Assembly (NCBI RefSeq): GCF_002811765.1
Contig: NZ_NPDR01000003.1
Coordinates: 310,001-374,000 of the forward strand
Source of the DNA: Leptospira saintgironsiae
GTDB taxonomy: Bacteria > Spirochaetota > Leptospiria > Leptospirales > Leptospiraceae
Direction of reading: 5' to 3'
Length of the DNA stretch: 64,000 nucleotides
The notes beneath the pieces were generated by a model. That model searched no databases. It was not told the DNA's origin and worked only from the letters and a program-made list of their open reading frames with translations. Positions 28,862 through 38,286 of the stretch are shown here, in pieces. Position 1 is the stretch's first letter; each line of letters opens with the position of its first letter. The translations under genes and the position numbers were made by a program.

Positions 28862-29641
28862 ATGGCCAAGGGCAAACAAAAATCAGGTTTTTGGAATAAA
28901 CTCTTTTTCTGGAGAAAGAAAAAGAAGATCTCTGCAGAAACTGAAAAAGAACTAGTTCGAGATAGCCGAGGTTATACTTGGGAATTAAAAGACCTAAGAG
29001 AAAAAGCGGATCGCTTTTTTGTGACACGTAAAAAACCTTCTGGCGTAATTTTTGAAAATCCTTCCTTAAAGCTTACTAAAAATAACAGAAACCTATTCCG
29101 TTTAGAAGGTAAGGAAAAATCAGGAAGAGAATACTCTTTGGTTGTCTCTACTGGAAACTATCTAACGGAACAAGCAGGTAAGATTAGCGGAGTTCTCTTT
29201 TTAGGAGAAGCTGACTTAAATCGACTTTTGAGCGGAGATCATAAAAGCCTAAAAAGTATATTATCCGGAATTAATGCCCCAAATTGGGACGAAGAATCTT
29301 GGTCAGTTTTGCAAGAAGAGGCGGATTTAAAACGTTCAATCGATTCTTGGAAAGAGATCTTAACATGGGATCCAATTTGGAAACAACAGATATTGATTAA
29401 TCTCAGGCCTAGCACCATCGCAGTATTATTGGTATTTTTAGGAAAAGAATTCGAAGATCTATTCCAAGCAAATTCTTCTGAAAGAGTGAAACAGATCGTT
29501 TCCAAAGAGCTGTATTTTTTAAACGTAAGCGGAAACAGGAATTCTCCGCATTCCGAAAATTTGACACTGTATGAATTTGATTCCGCCAAAAAGGATTTTG
29601 AGTCAGTGCTCTCTAAAATTCGGTCTAAAAAGGATAAATGA
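28862..29641 (+). CDS. Conserved protein, possible divergent FliG-middle-like domain
   Basis: 259 residues of uncertain role. A basic N-terminus ([20 protein letters not shown]) suggests membrane or nucleic-acid contact. The middle is mixed alpha/beta ([19 protein letters not shown]). Residues ~180-220 read [20 protein letters not shown] followed by [11 protein letters not shown], which resembles the FliG middle-domain stretch around HPQTIALIL. No other FliG domain is evident. It is 1 base after the glycosyltransferase and overlaps gmhA by 4 bases, so it is part of an envelope-glycan unit by location. The FliG hint is inference only. Confidence 0.55.
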   Translation: MAKGKQKSGFWNKLFFWRKKKKISAETEKELVRDSRGYTWELKDLREKADRFFVTRKKPSGVIFENPSLKLTKNNRNLFRLEGKEKSGREYSLVVSTGNYLTEQAGKISGVLFLGEADLNRLLSGDHKSLKSILSGINAPNWDEESWSVLQEEADLKRSIDSWKEILTWDPIWKQQILINLRPSTIAVLLVFLGKEFEDLFQANSSERVKQIVSKELYFLNVSGNRNSPHSENLTLYEFDSAKKDFESVLSKIRSKKDK

Positions 29642-30231
29642 GAATGAACTTAAAAGAAATCGCATCCAAACAGATTCAGGACTCCATCGAGACTAAAAAA
29701 GCAGTATTGGATACACTTCTTCCTCAGATTGAAGAAGCAGGAAAAATCGCTTCCGAAGTATTAAAAAAAGGGAATACGATCCTTTTTTGTGGAAACGGTG
29801 GTTCTTCTTGCGATGCATCTCATATTGCAGCAGAACTTGTAGTTCGTTATAAATCTGGAAACGAAAGAAGAGCACTTCCTGCGTTATCATTGTCTGCAGA
29901 TTCGGCTGTTCTAACAGCTTGTTCCAACGATTACGGATATGAATTTGTGTTTTCTCGTCAGGTAGAAGCTTTCGGAAAACCTGGAGATCTACTTGTTGGA
30001 CTTTCAACCAGTGGGAATTCCAAAAACGTGATCGCTGCCTTGGAATCCGCTAAAAAGATCGGGATGAAAACAATCTCTTTCTTAGGTGGAGATGGCGGAA
30101 AAATGAAAGGAATGGCTGATCTAGATCTGATCATTCCAAGAAAAGAAACAGCACGTATCCAAGAATCCCATATTCTGATCGGCCATATTCTTTGTTCGAT
30201 TGTAGAATACGAACTCTTTCAGTTAGGATGA
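29638..30231 (+). CDS. gmhA: Phosphoheptose isomerase (SIS domain)
   Basis: Converts sedoheptulose-7-phosphate to D-glycero-D-manno-heptose-7-phosphate for the LPS inner core. 197 residues with a SIS domain: [20 protein letters not shown] (about 57-76), [17 protein letters not shown] and [15 protein letters not shown]. All residues that define the GmhA subfamily rather than other SIS proteins (HIAAEL, ACSNDYG) are present. ATG at 29638 overlaps the previous stop; an ATG 6 bases later is also possible. It fits the adjacent glycosyltransferase and O-antigen genes. Confidence 0.9.
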   Translation: MRMNLKEIASKQIQDSIETKKAVLDTLLPQIEEAGKIASEVLKKGNTILFCGNGGSSCDASHIAAELVVRYKSGNERRALPALSLSADSAVLTACSNDYGYEFVFSRQVEAFGKPGDLLVGLSTSGNSKNVIAALESAKKIGMKTISFLGGDGGKMKGMADLDLIIPRKETARIQESHILIGHILCSIVEYELFQLG

Positions 30232-30234
30232 AAA

Positions 30235-31023
30235 TTGGAGAGAAATCACCTCACCGAAACTATTCTTTCTATACAAGATCTGAATGTAAAAATCGGGTCT
30301 TCTCATATTCTTAAAAACTTCGATTTCCAAATTTCTAAAAAGGAAGTTCATGCGCTTGTTGGAGAATCCGGAAGCGGAAAATCCACTTTTGCAAGCACAG
30401 TCCTTGGGCTTCTAAATGAAGAAGCTATCGTAACCTGGGAAAAGTTTTCTATCTTCTCCCAAGACATACAAAGTGGGGATTTCTCTCTTTGGAAAACTTG
30501 GCGAGGAAAACGGATCAGTTTGATCCCTCAGACCGCAGCAATTGGTCTTCATCCATTTTTAAGTATAGGATCACAGATCCTAGAATATTTCTCTCTCATC
30601 CAACCGGAACTTGCAAATCCAGAAACTGGTATCAGACTCCTAAAAGAATTTGGACTTTCTGATCCTAATGCTGCCTGGAATGCGAGACCTCACCAACTTT
30701 CTGGAGGAGAAAGACAGAGGATTTTAGTACTACTTTCGGTGTATTCTGGAGCAGAGCTGATTCTGGCAGACGAGCCCACTTCTGCTTTGGATCCGATCAC
30801 TGGAAAGGCGATCCTGGAACTTTTGAGAACCAGGGTGAAAGATCTGGGAGCGGGTCTTCTATTTATCAGCCATGATCTTAGTTCTGCCAAGGAGCTAGCC
30901 GATACTATAACTGTAATGAAAAGTGGAGAAAAACTAGAGACCCTAAAACAACAAAATGGGTCCTGGGAACCACATTTAGAGTATTCCAGAAAACTGTTTA
31001 CTTTGGATGAAAATCCCGCATAA
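30235..31023 (+). CDS. ABC transporter ATP-binding protein, peptide/nickel (OppD/DppD) type
   Basis: 262 residues with Walker A GESGSGKST (about 43-51), a Q-loop at SLIPQTAAIGLHP, signature LSGGERQRI and Walker B ELILADEPTSALDP. The GLHP and ALDPI pattern matches the oligopeptide/nickel importer subfamily, though the usual C-terminal tail of OppD is short or missing. The TTG start follows gmhA by 3 bases and no permease or binding protein is near. It overlaps the next gene by 17 bases. Confidence 0.82.
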   Translation: MERNHLTETILSIQDLNVKIGSSHILKNFDFQISKKEVHALVGESGSGKSTFASTVLGLLNEEAIVTWEKFSIFSQDIQSGDFSLWKTWRGKRISLIPQTAAIGLHPFLSIGSQILEYFSLIQPELANPETGIRLLKEFGLSDPNAAWNARPHQLSGGERQRILVLLSVYSGAELILADEPTSALDPITGKAILELLRTRVKDLGAGLLFISHDLSSAKELADTITVMKSGEKLETLKQQNGSWEPHLEYSRKLFTLDENPA

Positions 31024-32482
31024 ATTGCAAAACCTTATGATCGGCCGCTTCTTCATAAACTTTCTCATCTTAATCGCTTGCGCATACCCTGCGTTTGTTG
31101 GGGCAGAAAGTATCCATTTAGAAGAATATGATATTTCCAGATATCCTAAAGTAGAATTAAAATTGAGAGCAGGTAAGGGTGTTTCTCTGGATCAGGAGAT
31201 ACTCACAGTTTCGGAACAAAAAGAAAATCGCGCAAGGAGAGTAGGGCCTCTCAAGATCCATAGACCGGAAGGCACAAGGCCGATCCATATTTATCTGATC
31301 ACTCAAATGACGAATTCATTCGATCATAATGTGCAAGCTACAGAAATCTTAAAAACTATTGTAGAAAGAGCCGATTCTGCCGATCGTTTCAGTTTCGTAT
31401 TTTTTACGGATGATGTATTCTTCTCCAAAGACGATCTAAGTAAATCGGATGCTTTGAAAGAAGCTAAGGTTCCAGGTGGGAAGTCCAACAGGAATACTTC
31501 TGCAAACCTAGATTATGTTTTTCAAAAGATCTCTCCTCGTTTGAAAGAGACTGATTATATTCTGACTCTATTTTACGATCAGGATCTCATCCCTTCCAAT
31601 GAAGCACAGAATGGAGAATACACTCCGAATATCCCGATCCAGGTTTTGTCTTTTCCTTCTAATGGAGGAAAGTTCTTAGTCAAAAGATACGGTGGAACAT
31701 TCTATTCCTTGAATAGTCCTGATTTTAGGACCCAGGTTTTTGGAGATCTGGATTATTTCAGAAAAGAACCTTGGTCTTTGGTTTACGAATCTCCTTTCCA
31801 AGACGAATGGCAATTCCAAGGAAGTGGAAATTTAGAAGTAGAACTGGAAACTAAAAATTCCAGAAGACTTAGTTTTTCCTACGATCTTCCATTTAGGACC
31901 AGGCTTCTCGTTTTCTTATTACATCCTTCTATCTTTTTGCCTAGCTTTACTTTCTTACTCGTTCTTACTTTGGTTGCTTTGATCGTAGTTCTAAAAAAAG
32001 GAAAAAAGCAGAATCCTGAAGGAACTGTAAGTCCAGAAGAAAGACTTCATACGATAGAATTCGAACAAGACGCTTACCGTAAAATGTATGGAAACCAGTA
32101 CCAGCTTGTCTATTCGGAAGAAGACCGGATTGAAACGGAAAGGGCGGCGCCTGTTGCTTTAAAAGAATTCGAACAAGGCGAATCCTACGAAAAGGCCACA
32201 CTTGTTTTTAAAGAAGGAAGAAATCCAGGTAAACAATACTCACTCTCAAGAGCCGAGACCAATATTGGAAATTCTGACCTTTGTGATCTGGTCTTATACG
32301 AACAATCTGTCAGTAAAAATCATGCAAGGATCAGAAAGGTCCGCAACCGTTACATTATATATGATCTGGTGTCCGAATCCGGAACCTTCTTAAATGGTAA
32401 AAAAATTCTGAGACCAAGGATCTTGTACGATTTTGACGAGATTGGAATCGGTAAGGCTTTACTCGTTTTTAGAGGCAAGTAA
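31007..32482 (+). CDS. VWA-like / FHA-domain membrane protein
   Basis: 491 residues with three parts. A signal/anchor (IGRFFINFLILIACAYPAF) leads to a periplasmic domain with a von Willebrand A-like fold (PIHIYLITQMTNSFDHN, then DRFSFVFFTDDVFFSKDD). A membrane helix near 308-330 (FLPSFTFLLVLTLVALIVVL) follows. The cytoplasmic end is an FHA domain (about 410-488) with SVSKNHARI and DLVSESGTFLNGKKI, the phosphothreonine-binding core. It may carry a periplasmic state to a cytoplasmic kinase pathway. An ATG 30 bases downstream is an alternative start. The MIDAS metal site DxSxS is not clear. Confidence 0.78.
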   Translation: MKIPHKLQNLMIGRFFINFLILIACAYPAFVGAESIHLEEYDISRYPKVELKLRAGKGVSLDQEILTVSEQKENRARRVGPLKIHRPEGTRPIHIYLITQMTNSFDHNVQATEILKTIVERADSADRFSFVFFTDDVFFSKDDLSKSDALKEAKVPGGKSNRNTSANLDYVFQKISPRLKETDYILTLFYDQDLIPSNEAQNGEYTPNIPIQVLSFPSNGGKFLVKRYGGTFYSLNSPDFRTQVFGDLDYFRKEPWSLVYESPFQDEWQFQGSGNLEVELETKNSRRLSFSYDLPFRTRLLVFLLHPSIFLPSFTFLLVLTLVALIVVLKKGKKQNPEGTVSPEERLHTIEFEQDAYRKMYGNQYQLVYSEEDRIETERAAPVALKEFEQGESYEKATLVFKEGRNPGKQYSLSRAETNIGNSDLCDLVLYEQSVSKNHARIRKVRNRYIIYDLVSESGTFLNGKKILRPRILYDFDEIGIGKALLVFRGK

Positions 32483-32537
32483 TAGATTCGGGGCCTCGTC
32501 CCGGAACCTTCTTTACGAAAAACCCCTGATTTTTAGC

Positions 32538-32567
32538 ATGGAAGAGAGCTTCCGTAAGGAAGTCTAA
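32538..32567 (+). promoter_or_regulatory. leuC leader with two alternative hairpins and a 9-codon ORF
   Basis: GGAAG-agag-CTTCC-gtaa-GGAAG: the central CTTCC can pair with either flanking GGAAG, giving two mutually exclusive hairpins. The same bases encode a short frame (MEESFRKEV then TAA) beginning at ATG 32538. The peptide has no Leu, unlike classic leu attenuators, and no T-run follows. Suggestive of a switch but weak. Confidence 0.3.
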
Positions 32568-32606
32568 TCTTTACTCTTGAATTTACCCCCTAGGGACCTG
32601 CAAACC

Positions 32607-34004
32607 ATGAAAACGATGTTCGAAAAAATCTGGGAAGACCATTTGGTCGGTGAAATGGAAGGAGAGTCTTATATTATTTATATAGACCGACATCTGATCC
32701 ATGAGGTAACGAGTCCCCAGGCTTTCGATGGTATTCGTATGGCTGCAAGAAAGGTCCGCCGTCCTGAAGCTACTTTTGCTACCATGGACCATAACGTTTC
32801 CACTCGGATCCGTGATCTGGAATTGGCTGATCCAATCTCTGCCAACCAGATGAAAACTCTTATCAAGAATTGTAATGAGAACGGTATTACTCTTTATGAT
32901 CTAAATCACCCTGACCAAGGGATCATCCATGTTATCGCACCTGAGATGGGACTCACTCATCCAGGTATGACTATTGTTTGCGGGGACTCTCATACTTCTA
33001 CTCATGGAGCTTTTGGAGCACTTGCTTTCGGAATAGGAACTTCTGAAGTAGAACATGTGCTTGCTACCCAAACTCTTTTGCAAAGAAGAGCAAAAACTAT
33101 GGAGATCAGAGTTGATGGTCAACTTTCTCCTCATGTAACTGCTAAGGATATCGTTCTTGCGATCATCGGAAAGATCGGAACTGGCGGAGCAACTGGATAT
33201 GTAATCGAATATAGAGGATCTGCAATTTCTTCCTTAAGTATGGAAGCTCGTATGACAGTTTGTAATATGTCTATCGAGGCTGGTGCAAGAGCAGGACTTA
33301 TCGCTCCGGACCAAACCACTTTTGATTATCTGAAAGGAAAAGATTTCGCACCTAAGGGTGCAGAATGGGATCTGGCTGTCCAAAAATGGAAACGTTATGT
33401 GACAGACGATGGAGCAAAATTTGATACTAGTATAGTATTAAAAGCAGAAGAGATCGCTCCACAAGTTACTTGGGGAACTTCTCCAGGACAAGTAGTTCCT
33501 GTGACTGGAATTGTTCCTGATCCAAAAGATGCACCGGATGCAGTAGAAAAGACTAGTATCGAAAACGCACTTAAATATATGGACTTGAAACCTGGACAAA
33601 AGATGGAAGATGTCTTTGTGAATAAGGTATTCATCGGTTCTTGTACAAATTCTAGAATTGAAGACCTTAGAGTAGCTGCGACGACCGTAAAAGGTAAGAA
33701 GGTTTCCAGCAAGGTCCAGGCAATCGTTGTTCCTGGTTCCGGAAGAGTGAAACGCCAAGCAGAATCAGAAGGACTAGATAAAATTTTCATAGAGGCAGGC
33801 TTCGAATGGAGACAACCAGGTTGTTCTATGTGCCTTGCTATGAACGACGACGTTTTACAGCCAGGAGACAGATGCGCTTCTACTTCCAATCGTAACTTCG
33901 AAGGAAGACAAGGAAAGGGTGGAAGAACTCACCTAGTTGGTCCTGCTATGGCAGCCGCTGCCGCAGTCGAAGGACATTTTGTAGATATTCGGAACTGGAA
34001 ATAA
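32607..34004 (+). CDS. leuC: 3-isopropylmalate dehydratase large subunit
   Basis: With LeuD isomerises isopropylmalate in leucine synthesis; carries a 4Fe-4S cluster. I start at ATG 32607 ([14 protein letters not shown], the normal LeuC beginning, AGGGA 10 bases upstream) rather than the TTG 30 bases earlier, giving 465 residues. Aconitase-family motifs: [19 protein letters not shown], the cluster cysteines in [13 protein letters not shown] and in [11 protein letters not shown]. In Leptospira isopropylmalate genes also follow the citramalate route to isoleucine. leuD follows after 12 bases. Confidence 0.95.
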   Translation: MKTMFEKIWEDHLVGEMEGESYIIYIDRHLIHEVTSPQAFDGIRMAARKVRRPEATFATMDHNVSTRIRDLELADPISANQMKTLIKNCNENGITLYDLNHPDQGIIHVIAPEMGLTHPGMTIVCGDSHTSTHGAFGALAFGIGTSEVEHVLATQTLLQRRAKTMEIRVDGQLSPHVTAKDIVLAIIGKIGTGGATGYVIEYRGSAISSLSMEARMTVCNMSIEAGARAGLIAPDQTTFDYLKGKDFAPKGAEWDLAVQKWKRYVTDDGAKFDTSIVLKAEEIAPQVTWGTSPGQVVPVTGIVPDPKDAPDAVEKTSIENALKYMDLKPGQKMEDVFVNKVFIGSCTNSRIEDLRVAATTVKGKKVSSKVQAIVVPGSGRVKRQAESEGLDKIFIEAGFEWRQPGCSMCLAMNDDVLQPGDRCASTSNRNFEGRQGKGGRTHLVGPAMAAAAAVEGHFVDIRNWK

Positions 34005-34016
34005 GGATACTAATTC

Positions 34017-34643
34017 ATGAAACCCTTTACTCAACACGACGGTTTAGCGGTCCTAATTGATCGCCCAAATATAGATACGGATGCAATCATCCCTAAACAA
34101 TTTTTGAAGAAGATAGAACGTACCGGTTTTGGTACCCATCTATTCCATGACTGGAGATATCTGGATGACGAGGGAACTAAACCGAATCCTGAATTCAGCC
34201 TGAACCAAGACAGATATAAAGGCGCTTCTATTCTTGTAACCAGAGACAATTTCGGATGTGGCTCTTCCAGAGAGCATGCTCCTTGGGCTTTAGAAGATTT
34301 TGGATTTAGAGCTATTATTGCTCCTTCTTACGCTGATATTTTTTATAATAATTGTTTCAAAAACGGTATGCTTCCAGTTGTTTTAAAGCCGGAAGAAGTG
34401 GACGAAATTTTCAAGATCGTGGATAAGACTCCGGGAGCCAAAATTAAGATCGATCTGGACAAACAGAACGTGATCAGTCCTTCCGGAAATGTTTACAATT
34501 TCGAGGTGGATTCTTTCCGTAAGTATTGTTTGTTCAATGGTTTGGACGATATCGGTTTAACTCTGCAGCACGTTGCTGAGATCTCTACTTATGAAGAGAA
34601 AAATCGAAAAGATGTTCCTTGGTTATACGCTTCTCATAAGTAA
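34017..34643 (+). CDS. leuD: 3-isopropylmalate dehydratase small subunit
   Basis: Swivel domain that completes the LeuCD active site. 208 residues, normal length. Typical elements: [20 protein letters not shown] near the start, and [20 protein letters not shown] (about 77-96), the substrate-binding signature, followed by [22 protein letters not shown]. Directly downstream of leuC. Confidence 0.96.
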   Translation: MKPFTQHDGLAVLIDRPNIDTDAIIPKQFLKKIERTGFGTHLFHDWRYLDDEGTKPNPEFSLNQDRYKGASILVTRDNFGCGSSREHAPWALEDFGFRAIIAPSYADIFYNNCFKNGMLPVVLKPEEVDEIFKIVDKTPGAKIKIDLDKQNVISPSGNVYNFEVDSFRKYCLFNGLDDIGLTLQHVAEISTYEEKNRKDVPWLYASHK

Positions 34644-34671
34644 TTTTCTAAATACAGGACTCTAGAAGACT

Positions 34672-35673
34672 ATGTTCGACGAAATTTCACGCTCCATAGA
34701 TGAATTCGGCAATAGCCTTCTGGGGGCTTTGAATAATGTTCAAAATGCTTTCGGAAGAGAGCTAAGCGTAGCTAAACCGATCAAAGAGAATGTTCTCCAG
34801 ATGATCGGTAATACTCCTCTTATCCGATTGAACCAGATCGGTTCTCATATTCCGAATGTGGAAATTTATCTAAAAGCAGAATTCTGTAATCCAACCGGCA
34901 GCGTAAAAGATAGAACTGCACTTTCTATGATCCTTGCGGCAGAAAGAAGAGGGGAACTAAAACCGGGCGGTTCTATTTTCCAAGCTGGATATAATACTAC
35001 TGCAATCTCTTTAGCTTGGATCTCTACTCTTCGCCAATACAAGTTCAAAGTATTTCTAGCACCTGATACAGATCAGGAGAAGATCAAAGAATTAAAATCT
35101 TACGGTGCTACTGTAGAAGTAGTACAACTTGCAAAAGGTAACTGGGACGATTCTCTTTTAGAAACTGCAAAGGCAGCCAAAGATAAAGAGAAAAATAGCG
35201 TGATCTTGAATGAATTCAAGGATATGGCAAATACGAATGCACACTTCTTATTTACTGGGCCTGAGATCTGGAGAGATCTTGCTGGGAATGTAGATGCATT
35301 CGTAGCAGGAGGAGGTTCCGGTGGAACTCTTTCCGGTGTAGGAAGATATTTAAAGAGTAAAAAACCTTCTCTTAGAGTGATCATGGGAGTGAGCAAAAAT
35401 TCTCGCTTCATCCGTAAAATGATCCAAGGTGATTCCAGTATTCGACTTCCTGAATCTTTCGATCCTAAAGTGACTGACCAGTATATTGGGGTGGATAGAG
35501 ACGAGGCGCTTCGTTATCAATCTGAACTCTACCAAAAAGAAGGAATTTTTGCGGGACTGACTACAGGTACTACTTTGGCGTCTGCTATTCATTACGCAGA
35601 AAGTCTTCCTACTCGTGAAGATCAAAAAACTCCTAGCTATAAGATCGTAGTACTTTCTCCAGACCGACTCTAA
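34672..35673 (+). CDS. Cysteine-synthase-like PLP enzyme with altered substrate loop
   Basis: Beta-family PLP enzyme, 333 residues. The core begins VLQMIGNTPLIRL (41-53) after a 40-residue helical extension not usual in CysK. PLP lysine K79 is in NPTGSVKDR. The substrate-binding loop, PTSGNTG in cysteine synthases, reads QAGYNTT (104-110), and the C-terminal SSG loop is LTTGTT. The phosphate loop GGGSGGTLSG is intact. The end (VVLSPDRL) lacks the usual last ~20 residues. Cystathionine beta-synthase-like or another beta-replacement activity is possible. It follows leuCD and ends 5 bases before the helicase gene. Confidence 0.72.
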   Translation: MFDEISRSIDEFGNSLLGALNNVQNAFGRELSVAKPIKENVLQMIGNTPLIRLNQIGSHIPNVEIYLKAEFCNPTGSVKDRTALSMILAAERRGELKPGGSIFQAGYNTTAISLAWISTLRQYKFKVFLAPDTDQEKIKELKSYGATVEVVQLAKGNWDDSLLETAKAAKDKEKNSVILNEFKDMANTNAHFLFTGPEIWRDLAGNVDAFVAGGGSGGTLSGVGRYLKSKKPSLRVIMGVSKNSRFIRKMIQGDSSIRLPESFDPKVTDQYIGVDRDEALRYQSELYQKEGIFAGLTTGTTLASAIHYAESLPTREDQKTPSYKIVVLSPDRL

Positions 35674-35678
35674 TTGGA

Positions 35679-37562
35679 ATGGAAGAATCTTATTATTCCG
35701 CCTTACGTGAATCTTTAAAAAAAGAAAGAAAGGCGGAGCTGGATAAGTATAAGGAAGAAATTTCCTCCTCCGATATCAACCAAAGGATCCAAGACGGATT
35801 CACTGTATTTCCTTTAGTATACGAAGACGCTGAATTAAGCGCAGACGGAAATTGGAAAGTTTTACTTAGGACCACAAAATCCAAAAATATTCCCGAACTA
35901 TTCAGACCAGGAACACCTGTTCGTATCGTAAAGCAATCAGAGGAATATATTTCAGTTTTACTGAAAGCAAACGAAGATTCCTACCTTGTTTATATGGAAG
36001 AAGTACCTGACTGGGTAGAAGAGGGTAAACTTGCTCTGGAAATACTTCCGGATGAGACAAGTTTTAAGGAATGGGATCGTGCCTTAGAAAAAGTAATCTC
36101 TGCCCAGAAAGGATCCAGAGCAAAATATTTCGCGGATCTATTTTCCAATCAATTAGAAGTTTCTAAACCAAATTTTAAATCACTATCTAATCTTCCCGAA
36201 ACTCTGAACGACTCACAGAAAAAGGCAGTATCCGCAATTTTACAAACAGAAGATTTTATTTTAGTTCATGGTCCTCCCGGAACTGGTAAGACTAAAACGA
36301 TCGTAGAAGCGATTCGTATTCTGGCAGCGGATGGAAAACGAATACTCGCATCTGCTCCTACAAACTCAGCGTCAGATCTACTTGTAGAATCTTTAGAAAA
36401 ACTCAAAGTTCCTGTTTTAAGAATAGGCCATCCTGCTCGGATGCATCCAGATATTATCCAAAATTCCTTAGAGATGAAATTAAATCATTCTCCGGAAGCA
36501 AAACTGATCGAAAGAGACAGAAAAGAAGTCCAGGAATTATTGAAGAAGGCCCGCAAATACAAAAGAAGTTTTGGTAAAGAAGAAGCTGAAGAAAGAAGAA
36601 GTCTCTATAAAGAAGCAGATGCTTTACGGAAAAGTATTAAAGAAAGACAGAAGGTCTTGATCCGATATTTGCTTGAGTCACATCCAGTGATCGTTTGTAC
36701 ACATACTGGGGCTTCTTCTTACCAACTTCATAATTTAGAATTTGATTATGCAATTTTAGATGAGGGAAGCCAGGCAATAGAACCTTCTTCTTGGATCCCA
36801 ATTTTAAAGGCAGATAAGTTTGTGATTGCAGGAGATCCATGCCAACTTCCTCCTACTGTAATTTCGGAAGACCCTTTACTTAAAGTTTCTTTAATGGAAA
36901 GACTTCTTCCTGTTTTTCAAGACAAGGAAAGAGTATTTCTTTTGGATACTCAATATAGAATGACTGATCCGATCCAAACATTCCCAAATCTAAAGTTCTA
37001 TGAAAATAGACTTAAATCAGGATTAGAGCAGAATCTTAGAGAAAAAATTCCTTTTGATTCTGGAGAGCCATTCGGCTCCAGTTTAGTATTCTTAGATAGT
37101 TCTGGAACAGATACTACCGAAGAAAATTCGGAAGGAAGTTTGGGAAACCCTTGGGAAGCAGAGTTTACGGTAAATATAGTAAAGAAGATCATAGATTCAG
37201 GATGGGATCCTAAAAATTTGATCCTTCTTTCTCCTTATAGATACCAAAGATATCTTTTGAAACAAAAACTGGGAGAAGTGCTTCCCGAGTATTCTTCTCA
37301 GTTAGAAGTAGAGACTGTAGATTCTTTCCAAGGAAGAGAATCTGATGCGGTGATTTTTAGTTTGGTTCGTTCGAATCCAGAAGGTCAGATAGGCTTTTTA
37401 TCTGAGACAAGAAGATGGAATGTGGGAATGACCAGAGCTAAAAGACTTTTAGTGATGGTGGGGGACGGCTCCACTTTAGGGCAAAACGATTTCTTTAAAG
37501 ATTTACTAGAGACTGTGGAATTAGCAGGCGAACTTAGAACAGCCTGGGAGTTTTTAGATTAA
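35679..37562 (+). CDS. Superfamily 1 helicase (UPF1/IGHMBP2 type)
   Basis: 627 residues. An N-terminal beta-barrel-like region (about 40-130) precedes two RecA domains: Walker A HGPPGTGKTKTIVEAI (about 196-211), motif II in AILDEGSQAIEPSSW near 358, motif III VIAGDPCQLPPT, motif IV-V QYRMTDPI and VDSFQGRESDAVIFSLVRSN, motif VI NVGMTRAKRLLVMVGD. This is the layout of bacterial relatives of IGHMBP2/Senataxin helicases, which unwind RNA, DNA or hybrids 5'-3'. It converges with the anti-sigma gene (2-base gap). Confidence 0.9.
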   Translation: MEESYYSALRESLKKERKAELDKYKEEISSSDINQRIQDGFTVFPLVYEDAELSADGNWKVLLRTTKSKNIPELFRPGTPVRIVKQSEEYISVLLKANEDSYLVYMEEVPDWVEEGKLALEILPDETSFKEWDRALEKVISAQKGSRAKYFADLFSNQLEVSKPNFKSLSNLPETLNDSQKKAVSAILQTEDFILVHGPPGTGKTKTIVEAIRILAADGKRILASAPTNSASDLLVESLEKLKVPVLRIGHPARMHPDIIQNSLEMKLNHSPEAKLIERDRKEVQELLKKARKYKRSFGKEEAEERRSLYKEADALRKSIKERQKVLIRYLLESHPVIVCTHTGASSYQLHNLEFDYAILDEGSQAIEPSSWIPILKADKFVIAGDPCQLPPTVISEDPLLKVSLMERLLPVFQDKERVFLLDTQYRMTDPIQTFPNLKFYENRLKSGLEQNLREKIPFDSGEPFGSSLVFLDSSGTDTTEENSEGSLGNPWEAEFTVNIVKKIIDSGWDPKNLILLSPYRYQRYLLKQKLGEVLPEYSSQLEVETVDSFQGRESDAVIFSLVRSNPEGQIGFLSETRRWNVGMTRAKRLLVMVGDGSTLGQNDFFKDLLETVELAGELRTAWEFLD

Positions 37563-37564
37563 AG

Positions 37565-38185
37565 TTACCAACTGAATTTTTTTCGGATCGGAACGTACAG
37601 AACTGCTATCCAAACCAAGGTAAATGCCAAATGAGAGATTAGAATATGGGCAGGATCCTGGACGGAACAAACAAACTTTAAAGATAGATTAGAACTTGCT
37701 AATAACAGGTTTAGAAATAAAAACCCTGAAAGTCCTGGCCTGGAACTAGCGGTATTTTTCAAAAAGAACCAAGCACAGGCTCCAAATAAAATCGAAGTAG
37801 TCGCTATAATTACAGAGCAGAGTCCTACATGAACATGGTCCGTAACTTCTTCTGTAAAAAATCTACTCAGTATATATATAATCCAAACAAATAACAAAGC
37901 TCCTGCTCCCCAAAATGCCCAAGCAGACCTTTCTTCAGGAAACGCGAGTTTGCAGAAAAGATATGAGGAAACAATTCCCCAAACTAATAATAACGTAGGT
38001 TCTGGCCACCAGCCTGGAAATGCGTTTGTTTTACCTATCAGATTTGATACAGACCAACCAAGGAGTATTCCAAAACCCAGTAAACCCAAACAGGAAAAGA
38101 AAAGAGAATATATGTTAAGACTCCCTTTTTCCAGGTCAAAACTCAATGTTTGGATCAGTTGTTTGGTTTTGTCCGAATTTGTCAT
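37565..38185 (-). CDS. NrsF-like (DUF1109) six-helix anti-sigma factor
   Basis: 206 residues from the ATG at 38185, preceded by AGGAGGAAGAC, a strong Shine-Dalgarno; a frame 17 codons longer exists without one. After a 35-residue cytoplasmic segment (SDKTKQLIQTLSFDLEK) come six helices. C123 (VGLCSVIIATTSILFGAC) and C173 (KFVCSVQDPAHI) are 50 residues apart, the same spacing as I recall for the two conserved cysteines in Caulobacter NrsF. The terminal VLYVPIRKKFSW resembles the family's GPRLLRW-type end. It is divergent from the ECF sigma gene, the standard pairing for DUF1109 proteins (ECF16-like). It likely holds the sigma factor at the membrane until a redox or metal signal. Confidence 0.75.
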   Translation of the reverse strand: MTNSDKTKQLIQTLSFDLEKGSLNIYSLFFSCLGLLGFGILLGWSVSNLIGKTNAFPGWWPEPTLLLVWGIVSSYLFCKLAFPEERSAWAFWGAGALLFVWIIYILSRFFTEEVTDHVHVGLCSVIIATTSILFGACAWFFLKNTASSRPGLSGFLFLNLLLASSNLSLKFVCSVQDPAHILISHLAFTLVWIAVLYVPIRKKFSW

Positions 38186-38286
38186 GTCTTCCTCCTGGTT
38201 TAGATTTTCCGCATTAATATAAGAAAGATTGGACATCCTTAAAAAATCCAGTCCAATAGCTTTTCTTTATACGACTCATTAATTCA

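Noticed and set aside
33395..33889. Open frame of 164 codons antisense to leuC
   Set aside because: Lies wholly within a conserved enzyme gene and has no recognisable protein features.
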